From assembly GCF_963422545.1 (NCBI RefSeq), contig NZ_OY730232.1:1-64000 (forward strand): DNA of 64,000 nt, written 5' to 3'. Positions 7,808-17,052 of the stretch are shown here, in pieces. The position numbers were made by a program, and so were the translations under genes. Origin of the DNA: an uncultured Flavobacterium sp. GTDB taxonomy: Bacteria > Bacteroidota > Bacteroidia > Flavobacteriales > Flavobacteriaceae. The stretch's first letter is position 1. Each line of letters opens with the position of its first letter. Below the pieces are notes generated by a model. The model did not search any database, was not told the origin of the DNA, and saw nothing but the letters and a program-made list of their open reading frames with translations.

Positions 7808-8788
7808 ATGAGAGAAGTCGCCTTCATAAAACAAAATAAAGAAAAATGGCTGGAATTTGAACTAGCTATTTTTGGTAAAGCTAAAAAAAATCCTGATGAG
7901 TTAGCTAATTTGTACATTCAATTGATGAATGATCTGTCGTATGCACAAACTTATTATCCAAAAAGTAAAACGGTTATTTACTTAAATCATCTTGCATCAC
8001 AGATTTATCAAAAGATTTACAAAACGAAACGAACAGAAAAAAACAGATTGGTGGAATTCTTCAAAACCGAAGTTCCGCTGCTTGTTTACGAATACAAAAG
8101 ATACTTAATGTATGCTTTTGTATTATTTTTTATCACTGTTGCAATTGGTGTAGTTTCGGCAAAATATGACCCTAATTTTGTTCGCTTAATCTTAGGAGAT
8201 TCCTATGTAAATATGACTTTGGAGAACATCAAAAAAGGAAATCCAATGGCAGTTTATGGTTCCGGAACCAATTGGGGAAGTTTTATTGGTATTACCGTAA
8301 ACAATCTTCACGTTGGAGCGCAGTGCTATTTTTATGGGATTCTTGGCGGTATTGGAACTTTTTATATTTTCCTGCAAAACTCTATTATGCTGGGATCTTT
8401 TCAATACTTTTTCTATGAGCAGGGCGTTTTCTGGAAAAGTGTTCGCGGAATCTGGATTCACGGTTCTATGGAAATTTTTGCCATTGTAATCGAAACAACT
8501 GCGGGATTTATTCTTGGAGCTTCGATATTGTTTCCTAAAACTTTTTCGAGAATGAACTCTTTTAAAATTGGCTTTAAAAATAGTTTCAAAATATTCCTGA
8601 GTACTTTTCCTTTTACGATTAGCGCCGGATTTCTTGAGGGTTTTATTACCCGATATTCTATAGATATGCCAAATTGGTTGAGCTCTTTTATCATTTTATT
8701 TACCTTAGCAATAATTTCATTTTATTATCTGGTTTATCCTTTTATAGTCCACAAAAAAATACAACAACTATCAGCCAAATCGAATTAA
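7808..8788 (+). CDS. Stage II sporulation protein M-like membrane protein
   Basis: This protein has 326 residues, a soluble N-terminus of about 95 residues and then five or six hydrophobic segments. NNLHVGAQCYFYGILGGIGT and GIWIHGSMEIFAIVIE are typical SpoIIM-family motifs (the conserved H-G-x-x-E-I). The Bacteroidota do not sporulate, so the name reflects homology to the membrane subunit of the DMP septal peptidoglycan complex only. It is the first plus-strand gene of the MoxR cluster and runs straight into the DUF4129 gene. Confidence 0.88.
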   Translation: MREVAFIKQNKEKWLEFELAIFGKAKKNPDELANLYIQLMNDLSYAQTYYPKSKTVIYLNHLASQIYQKIYKTKRTEKNRLVEFFKTEVPLLVYEYKRYLMYAFVLFFITVAIGVVSAKYDPNFVRLILGDSYVNMTLENIKKGNPMAVYGSGTNWGSFIGITVNNLHVGAQCYFYGILGGIGTFYIFLQNSIMLGSFQYFFYEQGVFWKSVRGIWIHGSMEIFAIVIETTAGFILGASILFPKTFSRMNSFKIGFKNSFKIFLSTFPFTISAGFLEGFITRYSIDMPNWLSSFIILFTLAIISFYYLVYPFIVHKKIQQLSAKSN

Positions 8789-8800
8789 TTGGAACCAATA

Positions 8801-9574
8801 ATGAATAAAATTTTCTTCATTTTATCTTTTCTTTTCTGCTTAAGCGTTTCAAATGCTCAGGATTCTTTGGCTACAGCCGAACCTCCAAAAATTGCTTCGG
8901 TAAAATATACCGAAAAAGACATTGAGATTGATTCGAGCACGATTGAAGCCAAAACTTTTACGAAAAACTTCAAAAAAAAATACACCGATTCAGATTTTAT
9001 ATATGAATATAAAACGCCTGAAAAAAATGCATGGGATCGTTTTAAAGATTGGTTGGCCAGCGTTTTTAGATCGTTATTTAGTTTTGAAAACAGCGAAACC
9101 TCAATCAAATTGGTGTCAATTCTAATAAGAGTTGTTGCCATTTTAGTAATTATCATCGTGATTTATTTGATTGCAAAAGCCTTGATTGATAAAGAAGGGC
9201 AATGGATTTTTGGCAAAAACTCACAAAAAAAGACCATTTATTATACTGATATTGAAAAAAACATACATCTTTTAGATTTTGAAAAATTGATAAAAGAGAG
9301 CATTAATTCCGGCGAAAAAAGAATCGCTATTCGGTATTATTATCTTTGGCTCTTAAAGGTCATGGCGCAAAATCATTATATAGAATGGGATATCGAAAAA
9401 ACAAATTCAGATTATTTATACGAGCTTCAAAGACCTGTGCATAAAGAAGAGTTCACGTATTTATCGTACTTGTATAATTATATCTGGTATGGAGAATTTG
9501 AAATTAATGAAACCTCTTTCAGTAAAGCAGAAAATAGATTTAAGAATGCCCTAAAAACCTTTAGCAATGGATAA
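8801..9574 (+). CDS. DUF4129 domain protein with signal peptide
   Basis: I chose the ATG at 8801 because it gives a clean signal peptide (MNKIFFILSFLFCLSVSNAQ). An upstream TTG at 8789 would add four residues in front of it. The protein is about 257 residues, with one membrane helix near residues 105-128 and a cytoplasmic C-terminal domain rich in helices (RIAIRYYYLWLLKVM) that matches DUF4129. In other bacteria DUF4129 proteins lie in MoxR/DUF58 clusters or are fused to transglutaminase-like domains. It overlaps the next gene by 8 bp. Confidence 0.82.
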   Translation: MNKIFFILSFLFCLSVSNAQDSLATAEPPKIASVKYTEKDIEIDSSTIEAKTFTKNFKKKYTDSDFIYEYKTPEKNAWDRFKDWLASVFRSLFSFENSETSIKLVSILIRVVAILVIIIVIYLIAKALIDKEGQWIFGKNSQKKTIYYTDIEKNIHLLDFEKLIKESINSGEKRIAIRYYYLWLLKVMAQNHYIEWDIEKTNSDYLYELQRPVHKEEFTYLSYLYNYIWYGEFEINETSFSKAENRFKNALKTFSNG

Positions 9575-10787
9575 AAATATCAAAATTTATATCGCTATTC
9601 TGGTTTTTGTTTTGGCACTAACTTTAATTGCTGATCGCGATCAGGCAAAACCTATCGATTGGAGTGCAACGTATTCTGTTAATGACAAAATCCCACTTGG
9701 ATTGTATGTTTTTGACAAAGAAATCAATGGTATTTTAAAACATCAGAAGGTTGAAAAAATTGCCACTGTAACGCCGTACGAGTTTTTGGATTCTAAATAT
9801 GACGACGATACTTTAGTAGAAAATTACAAAATAAAAGGCACTTTTTTAAACATATCAGAGGCCAGCACAATTGACGATCAGTCTATAAAGGAGCTTTTTT
9901 ACTTTGTATCACACGGAAATAATGCTTTTTTGAGCATGAAAGAATTCCCAAAACCGTTATTAGACAGTTTAAAAATAGAATGTAATTCTGATTTTCAGAA
10001 TGCTCACAATTATACAACTCTATTTTGGCTGGCGAATAAAAAAGTAAATCAAAAAAAATATACTTTAATTGAAGGAATGGGTGATACTTATTTCTCTAAA
10101 ATTGACACGTTAAACACCATCGTATTAGGCTATCAGGGAAATAAAAATCAACCTAAACAAAAAGACGTCAACTTTATAAAAGTTCCTTATAAAAACGGTT
10201 ATTTTTATTTGCATGCACAACCGGCGGCTTTTACGAACTTTCATTTATTAAAAGCTGATCAAGCGCAATATGCCGAAAGTGTATTGTCGTACTTACCAAA
10301 AGGCGATGTTTTTTGGTACACCAAAGCACTAAATGATGAGCGAATTTCGCAATCGCCTTTGCGTTACATTTTTAGCCAGCCTGCTTTAAAATGGGCTTGG
10401 TATTTATCTCTAATTGGGATATTGATTTTTATAATTTTTAATGCTAAACGAAAACAGCGCATCGTTCCGATCCTGAAACCTTTACCGAATTTAACGGTTG
10501 ATTTTACTAAAACCATCGGGAATTTGTATTATCAGGAAGGCGATCACGATAATATTATCGACAAAAAAATCATTTATTTTCTGGAGCGAATCCGAAATGA
10601 ATATTTAATGGATACAACAAAATTGGATGACGATTTTATCAAAAAACTGCATTATAAAACAGGTAAAAGCGAAACAGATATTCAGGAACTCGTATTCTTA
10701 ATCAACGAACATAGAAAAAGTTATCACGGAAGTCTTGAAGAAGATTTAATCAGAATTAATAATGCAATCGAAAAGATTTTAAATTAA
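9567..10787 (+). CDS. DUF4350-like membrane protein
   Basis: The protein has 406 residues, an N-terminal membrane anchor (residues about 5-21) and a periplasmic domain of about 250 residues. A second membrane helix lies near residue 285 (WAWYLSLIGILIFIIF), followed by a cytoplasmic tail. The order anchor, DUF4350 domain, helix and tail matches proteins of MoxR clusters. The DUF4350 core, a GATase-like fold, often lacks catalytic residues, and I see no obvious nucleophile here. It overlaps the DUF4129 gene by 8 bp, so coupled translation is likely. A perfect inverted repeat follows its stop. Confidence 0.75.
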   Translation: MDKNIKIYIAILVFVLALTLIADRDQAKPIDWSATYSVNDKIPLGLYVFDKEINGILKHQKVEKIATVTPYEFLDSKYDDDTLVENYKIKGTFLNISEASTIDDQSIKELFYFVSHGNNAFLSMKEFPKPLLDSLKIECNSDFQNAHNYTTLFWLANKKVNQKKYTLIEGMGDTYFSKIDTLNTIVLGYQGNKNQPKQKDVNFIKVPYKNGYFYLHAQPAAFTNFHLLKADQAQYAESVLSYLPKGDVFWYTKALNDERISQSPLRYIFSQPALKWAWYLSLIGILIFIIFNAKRKQRIVPILKPLPNLTVDFTKTIGNLYYQEGDHDNIIDKKIIYFLERIRNEYLMDTTKLDDDFIKKLHYKTGKSETDIQELVFLINEHRKSYHGSLEEDLIRINNAIEKILN

Positions 10788-10792
10788 AAATA

Positions 10793-10852
10793 TTTGCCAC
10801 AGATTAAAAAGATTAACACAGATTAAAAAAAATCATTTTAATCTGTGGCAAA
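10793..10852. repeat. Perfect 17-bp inverted repeat before the MoxR gene
   Basis: Arms 10793-10809 and 10836-10852 are perfect reverse complements with the core TTTGCCACAGATTAAAA. They enclose a further GATTAACACAGATTAAAA copy. The element begins 6 bases after the DUF4350 stop and ends 30 bases before the MoxR start, and could trim or partly terminate the operon transcript. Confidence 0.8.
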
Positions 10853-10882
10853 AAATAAATAACTAAGAAAACATACCAAATT

Positions 10883-11896
10883 ATGGACAATATCAATATA
10901 ACAGAAACTGAAATCACTAATGAAAATGTGAATTTTGAAACCAGAATAAATTTAGCACCACTTTTAGATCACGTTAACAGCATCAAAAAAGAGCTTGAAA
11001 CGGTGATTGTTGGGCAACAAAAAATGATCGATCAGCTTTTGGTAGCTATTTTATCAAACGGACACGTTTTGCTTGAAGGGGTTCCCGGAGTTGCCAAAAC
11101 GATTACAGCTAAATTATTATCTAAAACCTTGAATATTGGCTTTAGCCGAATTCAGTTTACGCCAGATTTGATGCCATCAGATATTTTGGGAACTTCGGTT
11201 TTTAATCTTAAAACTTCTGAATTTCAGTTTAAGCAAGGTCCAATTTTCTCAAACTTAATTTTAATTGACGAGATCAACCGTGCTCCTGCCAAAACGCAAG
11301 CGGCACTTTTTGAAGTTATGGAAGAACGTCAGATCACAATTGACGGATCAGCTTATCAGCTTGAAACTCCTTTTTTGGTTATTGCAACACAAAACCCAAT
11401 TGAGCAAGAAGGAACGTATCGTTTGCCGGAAGCGCAATTGGACCGTTTTTTATTCAAAATCACCATTGATTATCCAAAATTAAACGAAGAGATTTTAATC
11501 ATTCAAAGAGAGCATTTATTGCAGGATCACGGAAAATTAGAAGCTATAAAAACGATACTTTCCGCAGCAGAAATAAAAGATTATCAAGCTTTGGTAAAAC
11601 AAATTAGAGTCGAACAAAATTTACTGGAATACATTGCCAGAATTGTAGTAAACACGCGCGAAAATGCCTTTTTATATCTTGGAGCTTCGCCTCGTGCTTC
11701 GATTGCAATTTTGAATGCTGCCAAAGGTTTTGCTGCCATTCGCGGACGTGATTTTGTTACTCCGGAAGATATCAAAGAAGCTGCAATTCCGGTTTTACAA
11801 CACCGTGTTATTGTAACTCCTGAACGCGAAATGGAAGGAATTACAAGTCCTGAAATTATTAAGCAAATTATTGAAACTGTCGAAATTCCGAGGTAA
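10883..11896 (+). CDS. MoxR-family AAA+ ATPase
   Basis: This 337-residue ATPase has all MoxR landmarks: Walker A GVPGVAKT near residue 66, Walker B LILIDEINRAP near residue 128, and the sensor region ATQNPIEQEGTYRLPEAQLD. The C-terminal lid includes GASPRASIAILNAAK and the RDFVTPEDI turn. MoxR ATPases are thought to act as chaperones for VWA- or DUF58-domain partners. The DUF58 gene lies 0.7 kb downstream, separated by one small secreted protein gene. Confidence 0.95.
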   Translation: MDNINITETEITNENVNFETRINLAPLLDHVNSIKKELETVIVGQQKMIDQLLVAILSNGHVLLEGVPGVAKTITAKLLSKTLNIGFSRIQFTPDLMPSDILGTSVFNLKTSEFQFKQGPIFSNLILIDEINRAPAKTQAALFEVMEERQITIDGSAYQLETPFLVIATQNPIEQEGTYRLPEAQLDRFLFKITIDYPKLNEEILIIQREHLLQDHGKLEAIKTILSAAEIKDYQALVKQIRVEQNLLEYIARIVVNTRENAFLYLGASPRASIAILNAAKGFAAIRGRDFVTPEDIKEAAIPVLQHRVIVTPEREMEGITSPEIIKQIIETVEIPR

Positions 11897-11897
11897 T

Positions 11898-11930
11898 TTT
11901 CAGTCTCAGTTGCAGTTTTCAGTTTTCAAC
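11898..11930. repeat. CAGTCTCAG/TTTTCAG word repeat
   Basis: A short run of CAGTCTCAGTTGCAGTTTTC words follows the MoxR stop. It belongs to the same degenerate family as the longer blocks at 43476, 47925, 57765 and 59920. Confidence 0.6.
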
Positions 11931-11952
11931 CTTTAAATTAAATTATTTTAAA

Positions 11953-12561
11953 ATGAAGTTTTTTAAATTTTTCCTTTTGTCTTTTATATCTATTTCATTG
12001 TTAAGTTTTAGATCAATAAACACTAAACCACTGAATAATGTAAACACATCAATTTATTTTACAAGCGATAAACAACAACTTGAAACATTGATGAGAAAGG
12101 CTTATGAATGGATCGAAACAAAAAAAACACAAAACGATTTTGATGTTATTGCAAACAAAAAAGGCGATAAATATGTTGGATTAAATTTAAAAGCACACAA
12201 CAAAATAGTAGAAGAACTTAAAAAATCAAACTTTTTTGCGCAACAATTTATTGACAATTATAATAAAATAGGTTTAAAAATTGGTGATAATCTTAAAACC
12301 AATAAGATGGAATATTTTGTTGGCGAGCTTCCTCCATACGGCAATGACAGCGATCCGTGGTGCGATTGTCAGGACAATCCGGAAGTATTTTGGAAAACCA
12401 TGCAAGTAAACAACTTAAAAGTCGAAAATAATAAAGCTACTTTTTACTGGACCTGGACTGAATGGAAAGAAACTCCTAAATATAAAGTAACGGCAGTTAA
12501 AGAAAATGGAATCTGGAAAATAGCTTATTTAAATGGCTTTGATTCAAAAACATATTTCTAA
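11953..12561 (+). CDS. Secreted protein of unknown function in the MoxR cluster
   Basis: The protein has 202 residues and a signal peptide (FFKFFLLSFISISLLSF). I do not recognise the mature family. It has a conserved-looking WCDCQDNPEVFW stretch with two cysteines and an aromatic C-terminus (ATFYWTWTEWKE, then VKENGIWKIAYLNGF) resembling the end of NTF2-like or DUF3828-like domains. It sits between the MoxR and DUF58 genes, which are usually adjacent, and CAGT-type repeat DNA precedes it. It is therefore probably a later insertion rather than a core part of the cluster. Confidence 0.7.
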   Translation: MKFFKFFLLSFISISLLSFRSINTKPLNNVNTSIYFTSDKQQLETLMRKAYEWIETKKTQNDFDVIANKKGDKYVGLNLKAHNKIVEELKKSNFFAQQFIDNYNKIGLKIGDNLKTNKMEYFVGELPPYGNDSDPWCDCQDNPEVFWKTMQVNNLKVENNKATFYWTWTEWKETPKYKVTAVKENGIWKIAYLNGFDSKTYF

Positions 12562-12594
12562 ATAATTTAATCTGAACACTAAACCTTTTTTAAA

Positions 12595-13926
12595 TTGAAA
12601 TTCATAAAAAGTCTATATCTAAACAACTTCTTCTTCTATGTGCTTTTAAGCATTATCGGAATGTTTGTTTTTGCTTTTATTTTCCCGAATTTATACAATG
12701 CTGTTTGGTATATCGTTTTGGTTTTAGTCACTTTTTCAGGGCTTGATATCATGCTTTTATATTTGACCAAAACCGGAATTGAAGCGGAAAGAATAACACC
12801 TGAAAAACTTTCGAATGGCGATTTGAATCCGATAAGTATTAAGATTAAAAACCATTATACATTTACGATTTCGGTAAAGGTTATTGATGAAATTCCGTTT
12901 CAGTTTCAAGTTCGTGATTTCAAAATTGTAAAAACTATTAAGGCTTCCGCCGAAAAAGAAATTGGATATGATTTACGTCCAACAGAACGTGGTGAATATT
13001 ATTTTGGAAATTTAAACCTTTATATTTCATCGCCTTTAAAATTGATTTCAAGAAGATTTACTTTCGATAAAGATCAAATGGTGCCAACGTATCCTTCTTA
13101 TATACAATTAAGAAAATACGATTTATTGGCTTTCTCTAATAATTTGTACCAATACGGAATCAAGAAAATACGCCGAATTGGTCACACTATGGAGTTTGAA
13201 CAAATTAAAGAATATGTTCAGGGTGACGATCTTAGAACTTTAAACTGGAAAGCTACTGCGAAGAAAAATTCGTTAATGGTAAACCAGTTTCAGGACGAAA
13301 AATCACAATCGGTTTATATGGCGATTGACAAAGGCCGCGTCATGCAAATGCCTTTTGACGGATTGAGTTTATTGGATTATGCGATTAATTCGACTTTGGT
13401 TTTATCGAATGTAATTCTTAAAAAACACGATAAAGCGGGGATTTTTTCTTTCTCTAAAAAAGTAGAAAACAGAGTTTTTGCCGAGAAAAGATCTTCGCAA
13501 ATGCAGAAAATTCTCGAAACATTATACAACATCAAAACTGACTTTTTCGAAAGTGATTACAGCCGTTTGTATGTCGATATCAAAAAAAATATCAATCAGA
13601 GAAGTTTGATTATTTTATATACTAATTTTGAAACGATGGACGGTTTAAATCGTCAATTACCTTATTTAAAAGGAATTGCAAAAAGCCATTTATTGGTTGT
13701 CGTTTTCTTTAGTAATACTGAACTGAATGCAATTATCAATAAAAAAACAAACACGATTCAGGAAATATACGATAAAGTAATTGCCGAAAAATTCATGTTT
13801 GAGAAAAAACTTATTGCCAACGAACTCAAGAAATACGGAATTTACTCGGTTTTAACACAACCGGAAAATCTTACTTTGGATACGATTAATAAGTATTTGG
13901 AGATTAAGGCGAGAGGGATTTTGTAG
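12595..13926 (+). CDS. DUF58 domain protein, MoxR partner
   Basis: This 443-residue protein has two N-terminal membrane helices (residues about 10-60), then a beta-rich region. The DUF58 core around residues 195-290 includes EYVQGDDLRTLNWKATAK, the family signature, followed by a VWA-like fold with YMAIDKGR. DUF58 proteins are the usual partners of MoxR ATPases. The start is a TTG at 12595; no ATG lies upstream in frame, and the first internal Met falls inside the first helix. It ends the cluster. Confidence 0.88.
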   Translation: MKFIKSLYLNNFFFYVLLSIIGMFVFAFIFPNLYNAVWYIVLVLVTFSGLDIMLLYLTKTGIEAERITPEKLSNGDLNPISIKIKNHYTFTISVKVIDEIPFQFQVRDFKIVKTIKASAEKEIGYDLRPTERGEYYFGNLNLYISSPLKLISRRFTFDKDQMVPTYPSYIQLRKYDLLAFSNNLYQYGIKKIRRIGHTMEFEQIKEYVQGDDLRTLNWKATAKKNSLMVNQFQDEKSQSVYMAIDKGRVMQMPFDGLSLLDYAINSTLVLSNVILKKHDKAGIFSFSKKVENRVFAEKRSSQMQKILETLYNIKTDFFESDYSRLYVDIKKNINQRSLIILYTNFETMDGLNRQLPYLKGIAKSHLLVVVFFSNTELNAIINKKTNTIQEIYDKVIAEKFMFEKKLIANELKKYGIYSVLTQPENLTLDTINKYLEIKARGIL

Positions 13927-14065
13927 AAAGTGAGAAATGTTTTTTTGTGAGAAGTGAAAATGATAAAGGCTGTTTTTTTTTATAAATATTATTAAAACAT
14001 CAAGTTCTTCATATCAATTAAGAATAGTTAAAAAATCTTTGAACCTTTGTAACTCTAAAAAAAAA

Positions 14066-15007
14066 ATGAAAAAACTAACCCTACTTCTATTCGTTTTTGC
14101 AAGTTTTTTGTCGCATGCACAAAAAAGTGAAACTATAACAATTCCTAATGGAGTAGTTTATAAATATGCCGATGCTAAAGTAATTGAAAAAGCTAAAAAA
14201 CTAATTAGTGACAATTTATCTTCTAACAGCGATTACAAAATATTACAAAACAATCTTATCATCGGTCCTGAACTCTGGAAGAGATTTAAAGACAATACCA
14301 AAATACAAAATATAAAAGGCAGACAAGTTCAATTTCATGTAGACAATGTAATATTAGATGGTAAAATGAGTCAGGATATGACTGATTCTAAAATAATATG
14401 GGATGAATTAAAAAATGAAGTTTCTAAGGACTACATCATTAGAAAAGCCAACGAAGAAGAGTTAAAGTATTATTGGTCTGTAATATCATTTGACATTGAA
14501 GAGCCATTATTGATTATAGAAAGTAAAGAGCATAATTATATTTTAAATCTGCTGAAAAAAGATTTAAAATTATTGTGGCTAGATGAAGCTCCAAAACAAA
14601 ATAATACAAATCAAGTTGCTTACAAACAATATCAAAACGGAAAAGAAATTGACTCTGTTTATAAAGGAGAAAAAGGAACCTCTTTGGAAAAAGTTGCCTT
14701 TTTAAGTTCTGACGAAGAAATAAATGCAAACACTTCAATTGAAGATATAGAATTAATCCTAAAAAAAACAAATCAAATATTTGACGAATTATTTAAAAAC
14801 TCAATGAAATCAGGAAAAATAATGGTTGAATTTGAGCTGAAAAAGAAAAAAAACGAAATAACCTATGCTGTTAAAGATGATTTAGATTTAGACATTATGA
14901 AAGTCTTTGAACAAAGAGTTAACAGTGAGACATATCCTAATTCAAAAAAAGACCCTATTAAACTTCGATTACTTTTCAAAGTAAATTCGTTAAATGACGT
15001 AGAATAA
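14066..15007 (+). CDS. Secreted protein of unknown function
   Basis: I chose the ATG at 14066, which opens on a clear signal peptide (MKKLTLLLFVFASFLSHAQ). An upstream TTG at 14039 would bury it. The mature protein is about 290 residues, lysine-rich and without cysteines. I do not recognise a family. The C-terminal half (DIELILKKTNQIFDELFKNS, then MVEFELKKKKNEITYAV) looks like an energy-coupling or TonB-C-like beta unit, but this is weak. The first 60 bases are 56/60 identical to the start of the next gene, while the rest is unrelated. Confidence 0.75.
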   Translation: MKKLTLLLFVFASFLSHAQKSETITIPNGVVYKYADAKVIEKAKKLISDNLSSNSDYKILQNNLIIGPELWKRFKDNTKIQNIKGRQVQFHVDNVILDGKMSQDMTDSKIIWDELKNEVSKDYIIRKANEEELKYYWSVISFDIEEPLLIIESKEHNYILNLLKKDLKLLWLDEAPKQNNTNQVAYKQYQNGKEIDSVYKGEKGTSLEKVAFLSSDEEINANTSIEDIELILKKTNQIFDELFKNSMKSGKIMVEFELKKKKNEITYAVKDDLDLDIMKVFEQRVNSETYPNSKKDPIKLRLLFKVNSLNDVE

Positions 15008-15070
15008 AAAATCTCAATATTCGATTAATAAAATTTAAACTCTTTTGTCTTAACTTTTGAAACTAATAAA

Positions 15071-16156
15071 ATGAAAAAACTAACTCTACTTCTATTCGTT
15101 TTCACAAGCTTTTTGTCGCATGCACAAAAAACAGAAAACATCATTATCATAACCACAGACGGTTTTAGATGGCAGGAAATTTTTAAAGGAATGGATCCTG
15201 CAATTGCCAATGATAAAAAATTCAATCAAGGCGATAGTACTTATATCTATAAAAAATATTCAGGTTCAGACTTCAAGGAATCCCGCAAAAAAATTATGCC
15301 TTTTTTATGGTCCGAAATTGCTGCAAAAGGTCAAATTTATGGCAATCGCGATTTAGAAAGTAACGTTGATGTTTCAAATCCGTATTGGTTTAGTTATCCC
15401 GGATATAGCGAAATCATGACCGGAAATGTTGATGTTGCTGTTAATTCTAATAGTTACAAAGCGAATCCGAATGTGAACGTTTTGGAGTTTTTGAATCAGC
15501 AATCAAAACTAAAAGGGAAAGTTGCCGCTTTTGGCGCCTGGGATGCTTTTGACAGAATTTTAAACGAAGAAAGAAGCGGTTTTCCTGTAATTTCTGCTTT
15601 TGATAATGTTGGAGGAAACAAACCAACAGAAACTCAAAAACTACTAAATGATATGCGAAATAATTCGTTTAAACCTTTCCATGAAGATGAATGTCTGGAT
15701 GTTTTTACGCATTATGAAGCTTTAAATGAACTGAAAACTAAGAAACCAAAAGTACTTTATATCTCTTATGGAGAAACTGATGAATGGGCACATGCAGGAC
15801 ACTACAGATCTTATCTTGACGCTGCAAATCAAGTAGACAAATGGATTAAAGAAATTTGGGATTTTGTTCAAAATGATCCGCAATACAAAAATAAAACTAC
15901 TTTATTAATTACGGTAGATCACGGTCGTGGCGACAAAACAAAAACACAATGGACAGATCACGGGTCTGACGTTCCGGGAGCATCACAAATTTGGTTCGCC
16001 GCAATGGGACCAGAAATCTCACCAAAAGGCGAAGTAAAAACTGCATCGCAATTGTATCAAAAACAAATTGCACAAACTATTGCCAAAATCATGGGATACA
16101 CTTTTACAACATCACATCCTGTTGCAGATGAAATTTCAGAAGTAGTTAAGAAATAG
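15071..16156 (+). CDS. Alkaline phosphatase superfamily hydrolase, secreted
   Basis: The protein has 361 residues and the signal peptide MKKLTLLLFVFTSFLSHAQ. Metal-ligand motifs of the alkaline phosphatase superfamily are in order: TTDGFRWQE (Asp), FSYPGYSEIMTG (likely Ser/Thr nucleophile), GETDEWAHAGHY (Asp and His), TVDHGRG (Asp-His) and WTDHGS (His). There is no C/S-x-P-x-R sulfatase signature, so it is more likely a phosphatase or phosphodiesterase of the periplasm. The substrate is unknown. It lies 63 bp after a gene with almost the same signal-peptide DNA. Confidence 0.85.
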   Translation: MKKLTLLLFVFTSFLSHAQKTENIIIITTDGFRWQEIFKGMDPAIANDKKFNQGDSTYIYKKYSGSDFKESRKKIMPFLWSEIAAKGQIYGNRDLESNVDVSNPYWFSYPGYSEIMTGNVDVAVNSNSYKANPNVNVLEFLNQQSKLKGKVAAFGAWDAFDRILNEERSGFPVISAFDNVGGNKPTETQKLLNDMRNNSFKPFHEDECLDVFTHYEALNELKTKKPKVLYISYGETDEWAHAGHYRSYLDAANQVDKWIKEIWDFVQNDPQYKNKTTLLITVDHGRGDKTKTQWTDHGSDVPGASQIWFAAMGPEISPKGEVKTASQLYQKQIAQTIAKIMGYTFTTSHPVADEISEVVKK

Positions 16157-16162
16157 TTTTTT

Positions 16163-16236
16163 TGCCACGAATTTCACGAATTTTCACGAATTGGTATTTT
16201 GCTTTAATACTAATAAAATTCGTGAAATTCGTGGCA
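16163..16236. repeat. Perfect 22-bp inverted repeat, GCCACGAATT family
   Basis: Arms 16163-16184 and 16215-16236 are perfect complements beginning TGCCACGAATTTCACGAA. The left side is followed by one more TTCACGAATT copy. It starts 6 bases after the phosphatase stop and could act as a terminator or 3'-end stabiliser. Confidence 0.85.
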
Positions 16237-16345
16237 TTTTATTTCTTAAACATAAATATTATAGTAAAATTTTCAAAGTGTTTTTGAGTAAGCAAAAGCC
16301 TTTAAATTGAGAGTTGATTATCCTTTAATATTAAATAAATAACTT

Positions 16346-16939
16346 ATGAAACAAGAATATTATGGATTAACTATAGATCAATACATTAATATTGTTATAG
16401 CCGCTTCAACACTTCTAACTTTAATTTGTACCTTTTTCATAATCAGAGAATCAGTACGAATGAGAAAAATGTATATAACTCCAGATATAAGCATGTATTT
16501 ACATTTTGGAGAAGCAAGTCCTACATTAATGTTTTTAACTGTTGAAAATATTGGATTTGGAACTGCCTGTAACGTTAAATTTAAAATAATAAAAGACTAC
16601 AATTTTTATAAATACAAAGATGATAAATTAATAAATCATGGAATTTTCAATAAAGGAATTTCAGATTTTTATCCGAAGCAAAAATTTCGATATTTCATAA
16701 ATGATTTATCCGAAAATAATTTGGAAAAAATAAAGGAAAATTTTTTAATTCAAGTTTCATATCATGATGTTACCAACAAGTCATATAAAAAAACATATGA
16801 TTTAAAAATTGAAGAGTTCATTGGAGGAAGTAAATTTACACCCCCTGAAAGCTATATAGGAAGAATTTCATATGAATTAGAGCAAATTAAAAAAATATAT
16901 AGTAAAGATTTAGATTCAAAATCTGAACAACAAAATTAA
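16346..16939 (+). CDS. Single-helix membrane protein of unknown function
   Basis: The protein has 197 residues and one membrane segment (about residues 12-34, INIVIAASTLLTLICTFFII). A soluble domain follows, with FLTVENIGFGTACNVKFKI, a beta-sandwich pattern seen in many small bacterial membrane proteins. I do not recognise the family. The gene lies alone between repeat-rich gaps, and its AT-rich composition hints at acquisition, though this is not strong. Confidence 0.7.
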   Translation: MKQEYYGLTIDQYINIVIAASTLLTLICTFFIIRESVRMRKMYITPDISMYLHFGEASPTLMFLTVENIGFGTACNVKFKIIKDYNFYKYKDDKLINHGIFNKGISDFYPKQKFRYFINDLSENNLEKIKENFLIQVSYHDVTNKSYKKTYDLKIEEFIGGSKFTPPESYIGRISYELEQIKKIYSKDLDSKSEQQN

Positions 16940-17052
16940 AGAAGTTGTTGAAGAAGAAAAGACTCTGAACCTTTGCTCCTTTGAACCTTTGCTCCTACTT
17001 TAAAAAAAACTCAGTACCTTAGCGCCTCAGAATCTAAGTACCTTTAAAAAAA

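Noticed and set aside
15071..16156. Sulfatase that could be the substrate of the FGE homologue
   Set aside because: It lacks the C/S-x-P-x-R signature; the motifs fit a phosphatase or phosphodiesterase.
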